From DASUSF01 sp036375275 (GTDB lineage Bacteria > Pseudomonadota > Alphaproteobacteria > Geminicoccales > Geminicoccaceae), in contig DASUSF010000444.1 of the NCBI GenBank assembly GCA_036375275.1, positions 1-8,986 on the forward strand: DNA of 8,986 bases, written 5' to 3'. The notes under the pieces are model-generated. The model saw nothing but the letters and a program-made list of their open reading frames with translations, was not told the DNA's origin and made no database searches. A program made the position numbers and the translations under genes. Shown one piece after another: positions 1 through 6,179 of the stretch (the first letter of the stretch is position 1; the number at the start of each line of letters is the position of its first letter).

Positions 1-1
1 C

Positions 2-240
2 GGCAACGCCGCCCTCTGCGCCGCGATCACCGCCCGGCCCGGCGGCGCGTCCGTGCTCGTGCTGGAGGGCGCGCCGAGGTTCTATCGCGGCGGCAACGCC
101 CGCCACACCCGGAACATGCGGGTCGGCCACGACGCGCCGAGCGAGGTCCTGACCGGCCCCTACCCCGAGGAGGAGTCCTTCGACGACCTGATCCGGGTGA
201 CCGGCGGCGAGACCGACGAGGAGCTGGCGCGCTTCGGGCG
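2..240 (+). pseudogene. tcuA: tcuA 5' fragment: N-terminus of FAD-dependent tricarballylate dehydrogenase (cut by window edge and by fusion)
   Basis: The reading frame beginning at base 2 gives GNAALCAAITA, then VLVLEGAPRFYRGGNARHTRN, then HDAP, YPEEESFDDLIRVTGGETDEELARF. This is the N-terminal FAD-binding stretch of TcuA-type flavoproteins (fumarate reductase/succinate dehydrogenase flavoprotein superfamily), which oxidise tricarballylate to cis-aconitate. The true start and the GxGxxG beginning lie just left of the window. TcuA is normally about 460-490 residues, but recognisable TcuA sequence stops after about 78 codons, near base 235. The frame then continues without a stop into TcuB sequence. 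No capping or catalytic domain remains, so the product cannot be a working dehydrogenase. Family assignment is from remembered motifs; the exact breakpoint is uncertain by about 40 bases. Confidence 0.7.
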
Positions 241-269
241 GACCCGGTCTGGCACGACGGTTTCGTGGT

Positions 270-621
270 GGGACCACCCGGTCGTGCTCGGCCCGCTCGG
301 CGGGATCGGGCTCGTGGTCGGCCCGGTCCGGCTGCTCCGGGCGAGGCGAAAGCGCGCGCCGGCGCGCCGGGCGCCGGCGCAGCAGGGGATGGACGTGGCC
401 CTCATCTGGATGCCGTTGCTCACTGGCCTCACCGGCCTCCTCCTCCTGGTGCTGCGCGCCACGCCCGCCATCGGGCTCCTGCTCGCCCTCCACCTCAACT
501 TCGTCTTCGCCCTGTTCTTCACCATGCCCTACGGCAAGTCGTGCACGGCCTCTACCGGGTCGCGGCGCTGGTCCGCTACTCGGGCGAGCGCTCGAGGCTG
601 GTGATCACCGGTGGCGGATGA
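270..621 (+). pseudogene. tcuB: tcuB 3' fragment: C-terminal membrane part of tricarballylate utilisation protein B, frameshifted
   Basis: From about base 275 the same frame reads HPVVLGPLGGIGLVVGP, then AQQGMDVALIWMPLLTGLTG, then GLLLALHLNF and TMPYGK. This is the C-terminal half of TcuB, the iron-sulfur/haem membrane protein that re-oxidises TcuA. Two membrane segments are visible (about 389-448 and 470-525), with a His in ALHL. Relatives continue KFVHGxYRxAALVRY. Here the frame is lost after the Lys codon at 536-538 and ends at a stop at 602-604. The plus-one frame from 541 gives VHGLYRVAALVRYSGERS and ends at 619-621. One missing T at 539 explains the shift. The upstream ferredoxin-like and first membrane segments are absent. 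The restored end overlaps the next gene's GTG by 11 nt, a normal operon arrangement, which supports 621 as the original end. Confidence 0.68.
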
Positions 622-1960
622 GGTGCTGCGAATCGGGGCGGGCGCCGGCTTCGCCGACGACCGGATCGGGCCGGCGGCCGCGCTCGCCGCCGCGGGCGCG
701 GTCGACTGGCTGGCGTTCGAGTGCCTGGCCGAGCGGACCGTGGCGCGGGAGAACCTCGCCCGGCAGAAGGACCCGGAGCTGGGCTACACGCCGCGCCTGC
801 TCGACCGCATGGCGGCCGTGCTGCCGGACTGCCTCAGGCACGGCATCCGGATCGTCACCAACATGGGCGCTGCCAACCCGGCCGCCGCGGCACGCGCGGT
901 CCGGAAGCTCGCACGCGAGATCGGCGAGGCCGACGTGCCCGTGGCCGTCCTCCAGGGCGACGACGTCGCCGACCTGGTCAGGAGCCGCCCCGACCTCGAG
1001 CTCCTGGAGAGCGGCGCGCCGCTCGAGTCGATCCTGCCGCGGATGGCGTCGGCCAACGCCTACCTCGGCGCCGACGCGATCTGCCAGGCGCTCGCCACGG
1101 GCGCTGCGATCACGATCACGAGGCGGGTCGCCGACCCGTCCCTGTTCCTCGCCCCTGCCATCCACCACTTCGGCTGGGCCCACGACGACTGGCCGCGGCT
1201 CGCCGCCGGCACGGCGATGGGCCATCTTCTGGAGTGCTCGGCGCAGCTCACCGGCGGCTGCTTCGCCGATCCCGGGATCAAGGACGTGCCGGGGCTCGCG
1301 AACCTCGGCCATCCGATCGCCGAGATCGGAGCCGGGGGCGGCCTCGTCGTCACCAAGCTCCCCGGCACCGGTGGCCGGGTCGACGTCGCGACCTGCACCG
1401 AGCAGCTCCTCTACGAGGTGCACGACCCGGCGCGCTACGTGACGCCGGACTGCGTGCTCGACGTCACCGAGGTCGAGCTGGGCCCGGACGGTCCGGACCG
1501 GGTCCGCCTGAGCGGCGCCCGCGCCGCGCCGCGGACACCCTTCTACAAGGTCACGGTCGGCTACTTCGACGGCTGGATCGGCGAGGGCCAGGTGAGCTAT
1601 GCCGGGATCAACGCGGTCGCCCGGGCGAGGCTCGCGGCCGAGGTCGTCCAGGAGCGCCTCCGCCTCCAGGGCTTCACCTACCCCGAGATGCGGGTCGACC
1701 TGATCGGCATGTCGAGCCTGCACGGCATGGCGCCGGATCGACCCGAGCCCTACGAGGTCAGGCTCCGGATCGCGGCCCGCACCGATGACCGGAAGGCGGC
1801 CGAAGCGGTCGGCTTCGAGGTCCGCGCCATGCACGTGAACGGCCCGGCGGGCGGGGGAGGGGGCTCGGACCCCGCGGTCCGGGAGGTCCTGGCAGTCCAG
1901 TCTCTGCTGCTGCCGCGGAAGCTGGTCCGGCCCGAGGTCTTCGTCGAGGGGTCCGCCTGA
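611..1960 (+). CDS. AtuA-family protein (DUF1446, acyclic terpene utilisation type), core domain
   Basis: A 449-residue protein of the AtuA/DUF1446 family. AtuA is needed for growth on citronellol-type acyclic terpenes in Pseudomonas, but the reaction is not established and many members sit in unrelated catabolic operons. Visible family motifs are TNMGAANP (83-90), ITRRVADPSL (168-177), HLLECSAQLTGGCFADPG (205-222), GEGQVSYAG (324-332) and a Gly-rich NGPAGGGGGSDP near residues 410-421. The GTG start at 611 is chosen because MADEVLRIGAGAGF matches the usual family N-terminus. No strong Shine-Dalgarno is seen, and the start overlaps the ancestral tcuB end, suggesting translational coupling. The usual C-terminal ferredoxin-like domain is not in this chain but in the next gene, whose ATG overlaps this stop by one base (TGATG). 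The family call is firm; the substrate is unknown. Confidence 0.9.
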   Translation: MADEVLRIGAGAGFADDRIGPAAALAAAGAVDWLAFECLAERTVARENLARQKDPELGYTPRLLDRMAAVLPDCLRHGIRIVTNMGAANPAAAARAVRKLAREIGEADVPVAVLQGDDVADLVRSRPDLELLESGAPLESILPRMASANAYLGADAICQALATGAAITITRRVADPSLFLAPAIHHFGWAHDDWPRLAAGTAMGHLLECSAQLTGGCFADPGIKDVPGLANLGHPIAEIGAGGGLVVTKLPGTGGRVDVATCTEQLLYEVHDPARYVTPDCVLDVTEVELGPDGPDRVRLSGARAAPRTPFYKVTVGYFDGWIGEGQVSYAGINAVARARLAAEVVQERLRLQGFTYPEMRVDLIGMSSLHGMAPDRPEPYEVRLRIAARTDDRKAAEAVGFEVRAMHVNGPAGGGGGSDPAVREVLAVQSLLLPRKLVRPEVFVEGSA

Positions 1961-2274
1961 TGCCGCGGGTGTACGACCTCGGCCACGGCCGGGCCGGCGA
2001 CAAGGGCGACACCTCGAACGTCTCGGTGATCGCCTACGACGAGGCGGCGTGGCAGATCCTCCGGCGCGAGCTGACGGCGGAGCGGGTCATGGCCGCCTAT
2101 GCCCACATCGCCCGGGGGCCGGTCACCCGCTACGAGCTGCCGAAGCTCCGGGCGCTCAACTTCGTGATCGAGCGCGCGCTCGGCGGCGGCGTCACCCGCT
2201 CGCTCCGCCAGGACATGCACGGCAAGAGCCTGAGCACGCTGATCCTGACCATCGAGCTCCCCGGCGCCGGCTGA
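1960..2274 (+). CDS. AtuA C-terminal-domain-like small protein (ferredoxin-fold type)
   Basis: A 104-residue protein starting LGHGRAGDKGDTSNVSVIAY, followed by W-L-R-L-T-E and ending in a basic-aromatic NFVIERALGGGVTRSLRQDM-type stretch. The RAGDKGDTSN motif is the signature of the domain found at the C-terminus of full-length AtuA proteins. Here it is a free-standing gene. Its ATG overlaps the stop of the core AtuA gene by one base, so the two are probably made in step and work as a two-chain complex. That is inferred from the fused homologues. No signal peptide or membrane segment is present. The biochemical role is not known for the family. Confidence 0.85.
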   Translation: MPRVYDLGHGRAGDKGDTSNVSVIAYDEAAWQILRRELTAERVMAAYAHIARGPVTRYELPKLRALNFVIERALGGGVTRSLRQDMHGKSLSTLILTIELPGAG

Positions 2275-2291
2275 GACGGGACACGGTCGAC

Positions 2292-3521
2292 ATGGAGCAT
2301 CTGGACCAAGCCGAGATCGTGATCGTGGGCGGCGGCGCCATCGGCTGCGCCGTCGCGTACCGTCTCGCGGAAGCGGGCAAGACGGATGTCCTCCTGATCG
2401 AGAAGGAGCCGGCGCTCTGCTCGGTGACCTCGGCCCAGGCGGCCGGGCTGGTCGGACAGGTCCGGAGCTCGGTCGACCGGGTCCGCCTCGCCATGGACTC
2501 GGTCAGGACCTTCCGTCATCTGCAGGAGCGGGAGGGTGCGCGGCCGAACTGGCGCGAGGTGGGCAGCCTCCGGATCGCGCTGACCGACGAGCGGGTCGCC
2601 GAGTTCGAGCGGCTCCGGGCGACCGCTGGCGAGGCCGGGCTCGAGGTCCTCCTGCTCGACCGCGCGGCCGCCGAAGCGCGCTGGCCGGGGATGCGCCTCG
2701 AGGCCGCCAAGTCGATCCTCTGGTGCCCGAGCGATGGCTACCTCCAGCCCTACGACCTCGCGATGAGCTACGCCGAGGAGGCGCGCAGCCGCGGCGTCCG
2801 GTTCATGACCGGGACCCGGCTCACCGGCATCGACCTCGAGCGCGGCGCCGTCCGCGCCGCGCTCACCGACCGCGGGCGGATCCGCTGCGCCAGGATCGTG
2901 GATGCAGCGGGCGCGCACGGGTCCCACGTCGCCCGCCTGGTCGGGCTCGAGCTGCCGATCGTTCCGGTCCGGCACGCGTACCTGATCACCGTGCCGCAGT
3001 CCGGCATCCGGCCGGACCTGCCATGTCTTCGGGTCCCCGACGCGACCCTCTACGGACGACCGGATGTGGGCGCTCTCCTGCTCGGCGGCTGGGAGCCGGA
3101 AGCGGTCGCGGCCGATCCTTCGGCCTTCGACCTCGCGACCGAACCGCCTCCGATCGAGCCGGACTGGCCGGTGTTCGCGAACTTCGCCGAGCTGATGGCG
3201 CCGCTCTATCCGCGGATCGCCGAAGCCGGCATCCGAAACGTGTTTCGGGGCTGGCCGACCTTCACCCCGGATGGCCGCTTCGTGATCGGCGAGAGTGGGC
3301 GGGTCAGGGGCTTCGTCGCCGCGGTCGGCTGCAACGCGCACGGCGTCTCGGGATCGGCCGGCATCGGCCGGCATCTCGTCGAGGCGCTGCTCGATCCGAA
3401 GCCGTCCGCCTACGTCCGCTCGCTCAGCCCCGACCGCTTCACCGAGACCGCCTGGAGCTGGGCGGACGCCCGCCGGCAGGCCCGGGCGGTCTACGAGACC
3501 TACTACCACGTCGGCCATTGA
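2292..3521 (+). CDS. FAD-dependent oxidoreductase, DAO family (dimethylglycine/sarcosine dehydrogenase-like)
   Basis: A 409-residue cytosolic flavoprotein of the DAO superfamily, which oxidises C-N bonds of amino acids and N-methyl amines. The dinucleotide-binding motif is IVIVGGGAIGCAVAYRLAEAG (9-29, GGGAIG at 13-18), with the ribose-binding acid in LLIEKE (34-39). SVTSAQAAGLVGQVRSS (44-60) lines up with the ST-W-H-AAGL stretch of dimethylglycine dehydrogenases, but the His that carries covalent FAD there is replaced (SAQAAG). DGYLQPYDLAMSYAEEARSRG (148-168) and the C-terminal RGWPTFTPDGRFVIGE (319-334) are typical of the family. The folate-binding GcvT domain of the long dehydrogenases is missing. 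ATG 2292 is chosen because it lies directly before the Rossmann strand; GAGACGGG at 2273-2280 is a loose ribosome site. The gap to the upstream gene is 17 nt. Substrate unproven; a secondary or tertiary amine is likely. Confidence 0.87.
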   Translation: MEHLDQAEIVIVGGGAIGCAVAYRLAEAGKTDVLLIEKEPALCSVTSAQAAGLVGQVRSSVDRVRLAMDSVRTFRHLQEREGARPNWREVGSLRIALTDERVAEFERLRATAGEAGLEVLLLDRAAAEARWPGMRLEAAKSILWCPSDGYLQPYDLAMSYAEEARSRGVRFMTGTRLTGIDLERGAVRAALTDRGRIRCARIVDAAGAHGSHVARLVGLELPIVPVRHAYLITVPQSGIRPDLPCLRVPDATLYGRPDVGALLLGGWEPEAVAADPSAFDLATEPPPIEPDWPVFANFAELMAPLYPRIAEAGIRNVFRGWPTFTPDGRFVIGESGRVRGFVAAVGCNAHGVSGSAGIGRHLVEALLDPKPSAYVRSLSPDRFTETAWSWADARRQARAVYETYYHVGH

Positions 3522-3535
3522 GGAGCTGATCCGCC

Positions 3536-4480
3536 ATGACCGGGAGCGCGCTCACCGCGGCCGAGCGGGACGAGATCGAGGCGACGCTGGCGCGGATCCC
3601 GAGCTTCGTCGGGACGGCCACGGACCGCCCGGAGATCGAGCGGATCGGCGGCCTCACCAACCGGAACTACAAGGTCGGCGTGGGCCCCGAGAGCTACGTC
3701 CTCCGCCTCGCCGGCGCCGGGACCAGCGATTACATCGACCGACAGGCCGAAGAGCACAATGCCAGGATCGCGGCGCGGGCCGGGGTCGGGGCGCCGATCC
3801 TGTTCTTCGAGCCCCGGAGCGGGACCATGCTCGCCCGCTACATCGAGGGCGCGCTGACCATGGACGCGACCACCTTCCAGGACCTCGGCCGGGTGGAGCG
3901 GGCGGCCCGGACCTTCCGCCGGATGCACGAGCACGACGAGGCCTTTCACGGCCGCTTCGACGTTTTCGCCCGGATCGACGACTACCTCGGATTGCTGCGC
4001 AAGAACGACGCCCGGATCCCGGACGGATACGACGAGCTGCAGGGCGAGGCCGAAGCCGTGCGTCGCGTGCTTCGGGACCGGCCCCCGGCGCTCGCGCCCT
4101 GCCACAACGACCCGCTCGCCGAGAACTTCATCGACACGCACGAGCGCATGTACCTGGTCGATTGGGAGTACGCGGGCATGAACGACCCGATGTGGGACCT
4201 CGGCGACCTCTCGGTCGAGGCCGGGTTCGGGCCGGACCAGGAGGAGGCGTTTCTCGGCGCCTATTTCGGGGGCCCGCCGTCGCCGGAGGCGCGTGGCCGA
4301 GTGGTCCTCTCCAAGGCGCTGTGCGACCTGGTCTGGACCCTCTGGGGGCTGCTCCAGGTGATGAACCGGAACCCGGTCGAGGACTTCTGGGCCTATTCGG
4401 TCGGCCGCTACGAGCGCTGCCGCGCGCTGATCCGGAGCGAGACCTTCGGGAAGGCCCTGGCTGCCGTCGGGCGCGCCTGA
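3536..4480 (+). CDS. Choline/ethanolamine kinase-like phosphotransferase (APH superfamily)
   Basis: A 314-residue kinase of the choline kinase/aminoglycoside phosphotransferase superfamily. GGLTNRNYKV (38-47) is the choline-kinase-type nucleotide-binding turn, followed by YVLRLAG (54-60). The Brenner motif is CHNDPLAENFI (189-199), giving catalytic Asp192 and metal-binding Asn197. LVDWEYAGMNDPMWDLGDLS (207-226) is the choline kinase motif, with Asp209 as metal ligand. The length is normal for bacterial members. The start is fixed by AGGAG at 3521-3525, ten bases before the ATG and directly abutting the stop of the oxidoreductase gene. With a quaternary-amine transporter next door, phosphorylation of choline or a related amino alcohol is the most likely reaction. 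Other small alcohols, or a homoserine- or methylthioribose-kinase-like role, cannot be excluded. It is the last gene of the catabolic cluster; a 100-nt gap with a promoter candidate follows. Confidence 0.85.
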   Translation: MTGSALTAAERDEIEATLARIPSFVGTATDRPEIERIGGLTNRNYKVGVGPESYVLRLAGAGTSDYIDRQAEEHNARIAARAGVGAPILFFEPRSGTMLARYIEGALTMDATTFQDLGRVERAARTFRRMHEHDEAFHGRFDVFARIDDYLGLLRKNDARIPDGYDELQGEAEAVRRVLRDRPPALAPCHNDPLAENFIDTHERMYLVDWEYAGMNDPMWDLGDLSVEAGFGPDQEEAFLGAYFGGPPSPEARGRVVLSKALCDLVWTLWGLLQVMNRNPVEDFWAYSVGRYERCRALIRSETFGKALAAVGRA

Positions 4481-4514
4481 CGAGCCGGCCGGACGGCTGC
4501 GCTGGGATGCGGCC

Positions 4515-4543
4515 TTGAAGGCGGGCCCGCCGCGCGGGACAAT
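4515..4543 (+). promoter_or_regulatory. Sigma70-like promoter with a palindrome in its spacer
   Basis: TTGAAG (4515-4520) and GACAAT (4538-4543) are separated by exactly 17 bases. Each matches four of six positions of the -35/-10 consensus. Predicted transcription starts near 4550, about 30 bases before the binding-protein ATG. A perfect 12-base palindrome, GGCGGGCCCGCC (4520-4531), lies between the two boxes, where a repressor or activator could bind. It is one of the few non-coding gaps in the window, so a promoter is expected here. Based on consensus matching only. Confidence 0.5.
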
Positions 4544-4570
4544 GCCCGGAACACCAGGGAACAATGGACG

Positions 4571-4575
4571 GGAGG
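4571..4575 (+). promoter_or_regulatory. Ribosome binding site of the binding-protein gene
   Basis: GGAGG lies five bases before ATG 4581. It selects this ATG over the in-frame TTG at 4515, which would overlap the -35 box and put 22 residues before the signal peptide. Confidence 0.75.
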
Positions 4576-4580
4576 CTGGC

Positions 4581-5549
4581 ATGGACAGGGGATCGACGAG
4601 GATCGTGGGCGGTGTGGTCGGTGCGGCTGCCGCTCTGGCGGTGGCCGGGGCCGCGCTCGCCGAGGCGCCGGAGACCGACGAGCCGATCAAGCTCACGCTG
4701 CACGACTGGACCGGCCAGCTGATCACGACCGAGATCATGGGCCGGGTGCTCGAGAGCATGGGCTACAACGTCGAGTACGTGCAGGCCGACTATCTGGCCC
4801 AGTTCGCCGGGCTCGAGTCCGGCGACCTCCACGTCGCGATGGAGATCTGGGAGACCACCGGCAAGGATGCGCTCGAGGCCTCGCTCGCGACCGGCAGGAC
4901 GGTCGATCTCGGCGAGACCGGCATGCAGGCGATCGAGGAGTGGTGGTACCCGCTCTACATGAAGGAGCAGTGCCCGGGTCTGCCGGACTGGCAGGCGCTG
5001 AACGAGTGCGCGGAAGCGTTCTCGGTGCCCGAGACCGCACCGTCCGGGCGCTACCTCGGCGGCCCGGTCACCTGGGGCGGCTACGACGACGAGCGCGCCG
5101 AGGCGCTGGAGCTCGACTACGAGGTGGTCCACGCGGGCACCGACGCGGCGCTGTTCGCCGAGCTCGAGAGCGCGTACCAGCGCCGGGCCCCCTTCCTCGG
5201 CTGGGTCTACACGCCGCACTGGGCGCCGATCAAGTTCGAGGGCGAATGGGTCGAGTTCCCGCCCTACAGCGAGGAATGCTACGAGGACCCGAGCGTCGGG
5301 CCGAACCCGGACATGGCCTACGACTGCGGCAAGCCGCGTGGCTGGATCAAGGCGGTGGGCTGGACCGGCGGGGAGGAGATCTGGCCGTGCGCCTACCAGG
5401 CGGTCCGTGCCTTCACCATCGACAACGAGACGATGGGCAACCTGATCGCGGCGGTCGACCTCGAGGGGGGTGAGGTTGCGGAGGTGGTTCAGGGCTGGCT
5501 CGACGAGAACCAGGACACCTGGCAGAGCTGGACCACCTGCGAAGGCTGA
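4581..5549 (+). CDS. Quaternary-amine ABC transporter, periplasmic substrate-binding protein (OpuAC/TmoX-like)
   Basis: A 322-residue exported binding protein of the OpuAC family, which captures glycine betaine, choline, carnitine, trimethylamine N-oxide or similar cations in the periplasm. The signal peptide has Arg3/Arg7, a hydrophobic core (8-26) and probable cleavage after ALA27. Expected cage tryptophans sit in HDWTGQ (W43), EIWET (W90), PVTWGG (W165) and WVYTPHW (W208, W214). ESMGYNVEYVQADY (58-71) is a family signature. Four cysteines form two likely disulfides: C131-C143 (in CPGLPDWQALNEC) and C233-C249. The spacing of HDW, EIWE, VTW and YTP resembles TmoX-type proteins as remembered, but ligand choice is not decided by that. 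ATG 4581 follows a GGAGG site and a promoter candidate. The ATPase and permease genes are downstream, separated by a GYD gene and a terminator. Confidence 0.9.
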   Translation: MDRGSTRIVGGVVGAAAALAVAGAALAEAPETDEPIKLTLHDWTGQLITTEIMGRVLESMGYNVEYVQADYLAQFAGLESGDLHVAMEIWETTGKDALEASLATGRTVDLGETGMQAIEEWWYPLYMKEQCPGLPDWQALNECAEAFSVPETAPSGRYLGGPVTWGGYDDERAEALELDYEVVHAGTDAALFAELESAYQRRAPFLGWVYTPHWAPIKFEGEWVEFPPYSEECYEDPSVGPNPDMAYDCGKPRGWIKAVGWTGGEEIWPCAYQAVRAFTIDNETMGNLIAAVDLEGGEVAEVVQGWLDENQDTWQSWTTCEG

Positions 5550-5672
5550 ACGCGTCGCTGCGGCGCACGGCCTTTGACGCCGCGGCAGGAAGTGCGGCAG
5601 CGGCCGCCCCGCAGGAGCCGTGGTGTGGTAGCGTCCGTCCGACGATGGCGGGGCTCGACCCGCTGTCAGGAC

Positions 5673-5677
5673 GGAGG
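5673..5677 (+). promoter_or_regulatory. Ribosome binding site of the GYD-domain gene
   Basis: GGAGG seven bases before ATG 5685 fixes the start; the upstream part of the open frame (from 5574) has no protein-like sequence. In the 135-nt gap before the gene, TTGACG at 5574 lacks a -10 at the right distance. GTGGTAGCGT at 5625-5634 resembles a -10 without a matching -35. A separate promoter is therefore possible but not shown. Confidence 0.7.
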
Positions 5678-5684
5678 TAGCACC

Positions 5685-6017
5685 ATGGCGTTCTACCTGT
5701 TCACCGCGAACTACAGCCGTGACGCGATGCAGGCGATGGTCAAGAGTCCCTCGGACCGGGAGGCCGCAGCGCGTAAGATCATCGAGGCTGCCGGTGGCAA
5801 GCTCCACCACATGTTCATGGCGTTCGGCCCGACCGACGTCATCGCGATCTGCGAGTTCCCCGACGACATCGGCATGGCCGCGGTCTCGCTGGCGGTCGGC
5901 TCGGCGGGCGGCGTCACCAACGCGGCGACGACCAAGCTCTTGACGCCGACCGAGTTCGGCGAGGCGATGAGGAAGGCGAGCGCGATCGCCTCCTCCTATA
6001 CGCCACCCCAAGGCTGA
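5685..6017 (+). CDS. GYD domain-containing protein
   Basis: A 110-residue soluble protein of the GYD family (small ferredoxin-like, dimeric alpha/beta barrel type), whose function is unknown. The sequence starts MAFYLFTANYSRDAMQAMVK and continues with REAAARKIIEAAGGKLHHMF (25-44), where relatives have a helix then a strand. FGPTDVIAICEFPDD (47-61) is the place of the name-giving GYD motif, here GPTD. AVSLAVGSAGGVTNAATTKLL (66-86) completes the domain. The start is set by a GGAGG site. The gene lies between the binding protein and the ATPase of the transporter, and a strong hairpin follows its stop. It is probably cotranscribed with the binding protein or expressed alone. Whether it takes part in amine metabolism is unknown. 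Confidence 0.85.
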   Translation: MAFYLFTANYSRDAMQAMVKSPSDREAAARKIIEAAGGKLHHMFMAFGPTDVIAICEFPDDIGMAAVSLAVGSAGGVTNAATTKLLTPTEFGEAMRKASAIASSYTPPQG

Positions 6018-6045
6018 ACCCCGGCCCGCCGGCCCCCGCACGACC

Positions 6046-6090
6046 GATCAGGTGCTGGGGCCTCTGCCTGCCGCAGCACCTGATCCTCTT
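6046..6090 (+). terminator. Strong hairpin, probable rho-independent terminator after the GYD gene
   Basis: GATCAGGTGCTG (6046-6057) pairs perfectly with CAGCACCTGATC (6074-6085). Inside, GGC (6059-6061) can also pair with GCC (6070-6072) across one G-G mismatch, leaving a loop of about 8 nt. CTCTT follows, a weak U-tract. It starts 28 bases after the GYD stop. It separates the GYD gene from the ATPase gene. Confidence 0.65.
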
Positions 6091-6119
6091 GCCGCCGGGC
6101 GCGTGGTGACCTCGGCGAC

Positions 6120-6147
6120 TTGGCGGAGAGCCGGGATCGTGTAGCCT
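6120..6147 (+). promoter_or_regulatory. Possible promoter of the ATPase-permease unit
   Basis: TTGGCG (6120-6125) and TAGCCT (6142-6147) are 16 bases apart, with four and three consensus matches. The site lies after the terminator hairpin and about 47 bases before the GTG start, so a promoter is needed about here. The match is weak. Confidence 0.3.
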
Positions 6148-6179
6148 TGGAAGCGGCGCAGGGCCGGGCGCGGGCCGGG

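Noticed and set aside
605..1834. 409-codon open frame on the minus strand
   Set aside because: It lies opposite the AtuA gene, which has clear family motifs. The minus frame is low-complexity, rich in Arg, Asp, Gly and Ala, the usual mirror of GC-rich third positions.
2130..3518. 462-codon minus-strand open frame
   Set aside because: It is the mirror of the FAD oxidoreductase and the small AtuA-type gene. No recognisable domain, and it spans a real gene boundary.
4483..4498. Small hairpin AGCCG...CGGCT after the kinase gene
   Set aside because: The stem is only five base pairs with no T-tract, so a terminator is not supported.
4515..4580. TTG at 4515 as start of the binding protein
   Set aside because: It would add 22 residues before a normal signal peptide and place coding sequence over the promoter; ATG 4581 has a GGAGG site.
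5552..5583. GC-rich hairpins after the binding-protein gene
   Set aside because: Stems of six pairs without a T-run, competing with each other; expected by chance at this GC content.
4128..6041. 637-codon minus-strand open frame, the longest closed one
   Set aside because: It crosses the kinase, binding-protein and GYD genes and their gaps. Composition is repetitive and no domain is seen.
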